Positions 5,316-6,074 of a stretch of DNA of 6,074 nucleotides are shown one piece after another. The notes beneath the pieces are model-generated. The model saw nothing but the letters and a program-made list of their open reading frames with translations. It was not told the DNA's origin and did no database searches. This stretch comes from Pseudomonadota bacterium (GTDB lineage: Bacteria > Pseudomonadota > Alphaproteobacteria > Caulobacterales > Caulobacteraceae). Location: NCBI GenBank assembly GCA_023445705.1, contig JAEXKM010000037.1, positions 1 through 6,074 on the forward strand. The letters run 5' to 3'. Position numbers and translations under genes: made by a program. Position 1 is the stretch's first letter; each line of letters opens with the position of its first letter.

Positions 5316-6047
5316 TTGGGCAAGAAGCGCGCGGATGTCGTCCTGGTCGAGCGTGGCCTGTTCGACAGCCGCGCCCGCGCCCGGGCTGCGATCGAGGCCG
5401 GCGGCGTCATCGCCGACGGCCGGAGCGTCTCCAAACCCTCCGACATGATCGAGGAGGCCGCCGAGATTTCGGCGGTCGCCGCTCACCCTTATGTTGGCCG
5501 CGGCGCGCTCAAGCTGGTCCACGCTCTGGGCCTGTGGCCCATTCTGCTCGAGGGCCGCACGGTCCTCGACGTGGGCGCATCCACCGGCGGCTTCACGGAG
5601 GTCTGCCTCGAACGCGGGGCGGCGCGCGTCTACGCGGTGGATGTCGGGCGCGGGCAGCTTCATCCCAAGCTGGCTGGCGATCCGCGCGTGGTGTCGCTTG
5701 AGGGGGTGGATGCGCGCGACCTGACGCCGGCCCTGATCCCGATGGCCCCCGACCTAATCGTCACCGATGTCAGCTTTATCGGCCTGGCGAAGGCCTTGCC
5801 GAAGGCGCTGGGCCTGGCTGCACGGGGAGCTGGCCTTGTCGCGCTGGTAAAGCCGCAGTTCGAGGTCGGACCCCAGGCGGTCGGGAAGGGCGGCGTGGTC
5901 AAGGACGAGGCCGCGCGCGCAAGGGCTCTGGAGGATGTCGCCGCGTTCCTGCAGCAGTCCGGCTGGCTCGTGCGCGAAACGACCCTCAGCCCGATCGTCG
6001 GCGGCGACGGCAACATCGAGCACCTGCTCTGGGCGCAGAAGGCCTGA
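5316..6047 (+). CDS. tlyA: TlyA-family rRNA 2'-O-methyltransferase
   Basis: TlyA enzymes transfer a methyl group from SAM to ribose 2'-OH of cytidine in rRNA (C1920 of 23S, and in some species C1409 of 16S), which affects capreomycin sensitivity. Older annotations call them hemolysin A. The 243-aa product has an N-terminal S4 RNA-binding domain (about residues 3-60), the linker motif GRGALKL at 61-67, then a Rossmann methyltransferase domain. That domain has SAM motif I LDVGASTGGFT at 84-94, acidic Asp109, TDVSFIGL at 150-157 and VKPQFEVG at 178-185. The K66/D151/K179 pattern fits the FtsJ-like catalytic set. The length resembles short, type I TlyA, which would predict methylation of 23S only; this is inference. 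The start is probably TTG at 5316. The preceding gene's in-frame TAA limits the choices, and CTG at 5304 is the only other near-start. There is no good Shine-Dalgarno sequence, so coupling to the upstream gene is plausible. Confidence 0.92.
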   Translation: MGKKRADVVLVERGLFDSRARARAAIEAGGVIADGRSVSKPSDMIEEAAEISAVAAHPYVGRGALKLVHALGLWPILLEGRTVLDVGASTGGFTEVCLERGAARVYAVDVGRGQLHPKLAGDPRVVSLEGVDARDLTPALIPMAPDLIVTDVSFIGLAKALPKALGLAARGAGLVALVKPQFEVGPQAVGKGGVVKDEAARARALEDVAAFLQQSGWLVRETTLSPIVGGDGNIEHLLWAQKA

Positions 6048-6074
6048 GCGCTCACGCCTGAACGAAAGAAGCCG

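Noticed and set aside
3492..5663. Antisense open frame of 723 codons across the acyl-CoA synthetase and into tlyA
   Set aside because: It lies opposite two intact, well-recognised genes. Long antisense frames are common in high-GC DNA with strong third-position bias. The product is repetitive in Asp, Gly, Val, Ala, His and Arg and shows no recognisable domain.

Overview
The window is high-GC DNA with four genes, all on the + strand: popZ, valS, an acyl-CoA synthetase and tlyA. It most likely comes from the alphaproteobacterial order Caulobacterales (Caulobacter, Phenylobacterium or a close relative). The best evidence is the first gene. Its product matches Caulobacter crescentus PopZ, as I remember that sequence, almost residue for residue at the N-terminus and in the C-terminal helices, and it has nearly the same length. 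GANTC sites (the CcrM methylation target) in two of the upstream regions fit this placement.

Layout: positions 1-63 lie upstream of popZ and show no clear ribosome binding site. popZ (64-591) encodes the pole-organising scaffold. The gap 592-723 holds two perfect inverted repeats and a GANTC site. valS (724-3387) encodes complete valyl-tRNA synthetase. The gap 3388-3542 is the most structured part of the window. It contains a 14-bp hairpin after valS, four copies of TGACGC in 66 bp (three direct, 30 bp apart), a perfect CAAACG-GA-CGTTTG operator-like palindrome, and a 7-bp hairpin just before a strong Shine-Dalgarno sequence. The left arm of that hairpin can also pair perfectly over 10 bp with sequence about 50 nt upstream. 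The acyl-CoA synthetase gene (3543-5297) follows. Only 18 nt later, in the same reading frame, comes tlyA (5316-6047), an S4-domain rRNA 2'-O-methyltransferase that probably starts at TTG. The last 27 bases (6048-6074) are too short to interpret.

How the genes relate: they do not form one pathway. PopZ organises the cell pole, ValS and TlyA serve translation, and the acyl-CoA synthetase serves fatty-acid or carboxylic-acid activation. The acyl-CoA synthetase and tlyA are probably cotranscribed. The structured gap after valS probably separates two transcription units and may carry regulation specific to the acyl-CoA synthetase.

I see no mobile element, CRISPR array, RNA gene or clearly new multi-gene system. 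The points most worth following up are the control region at 3407-3542 and the divergent linker of PopZ.
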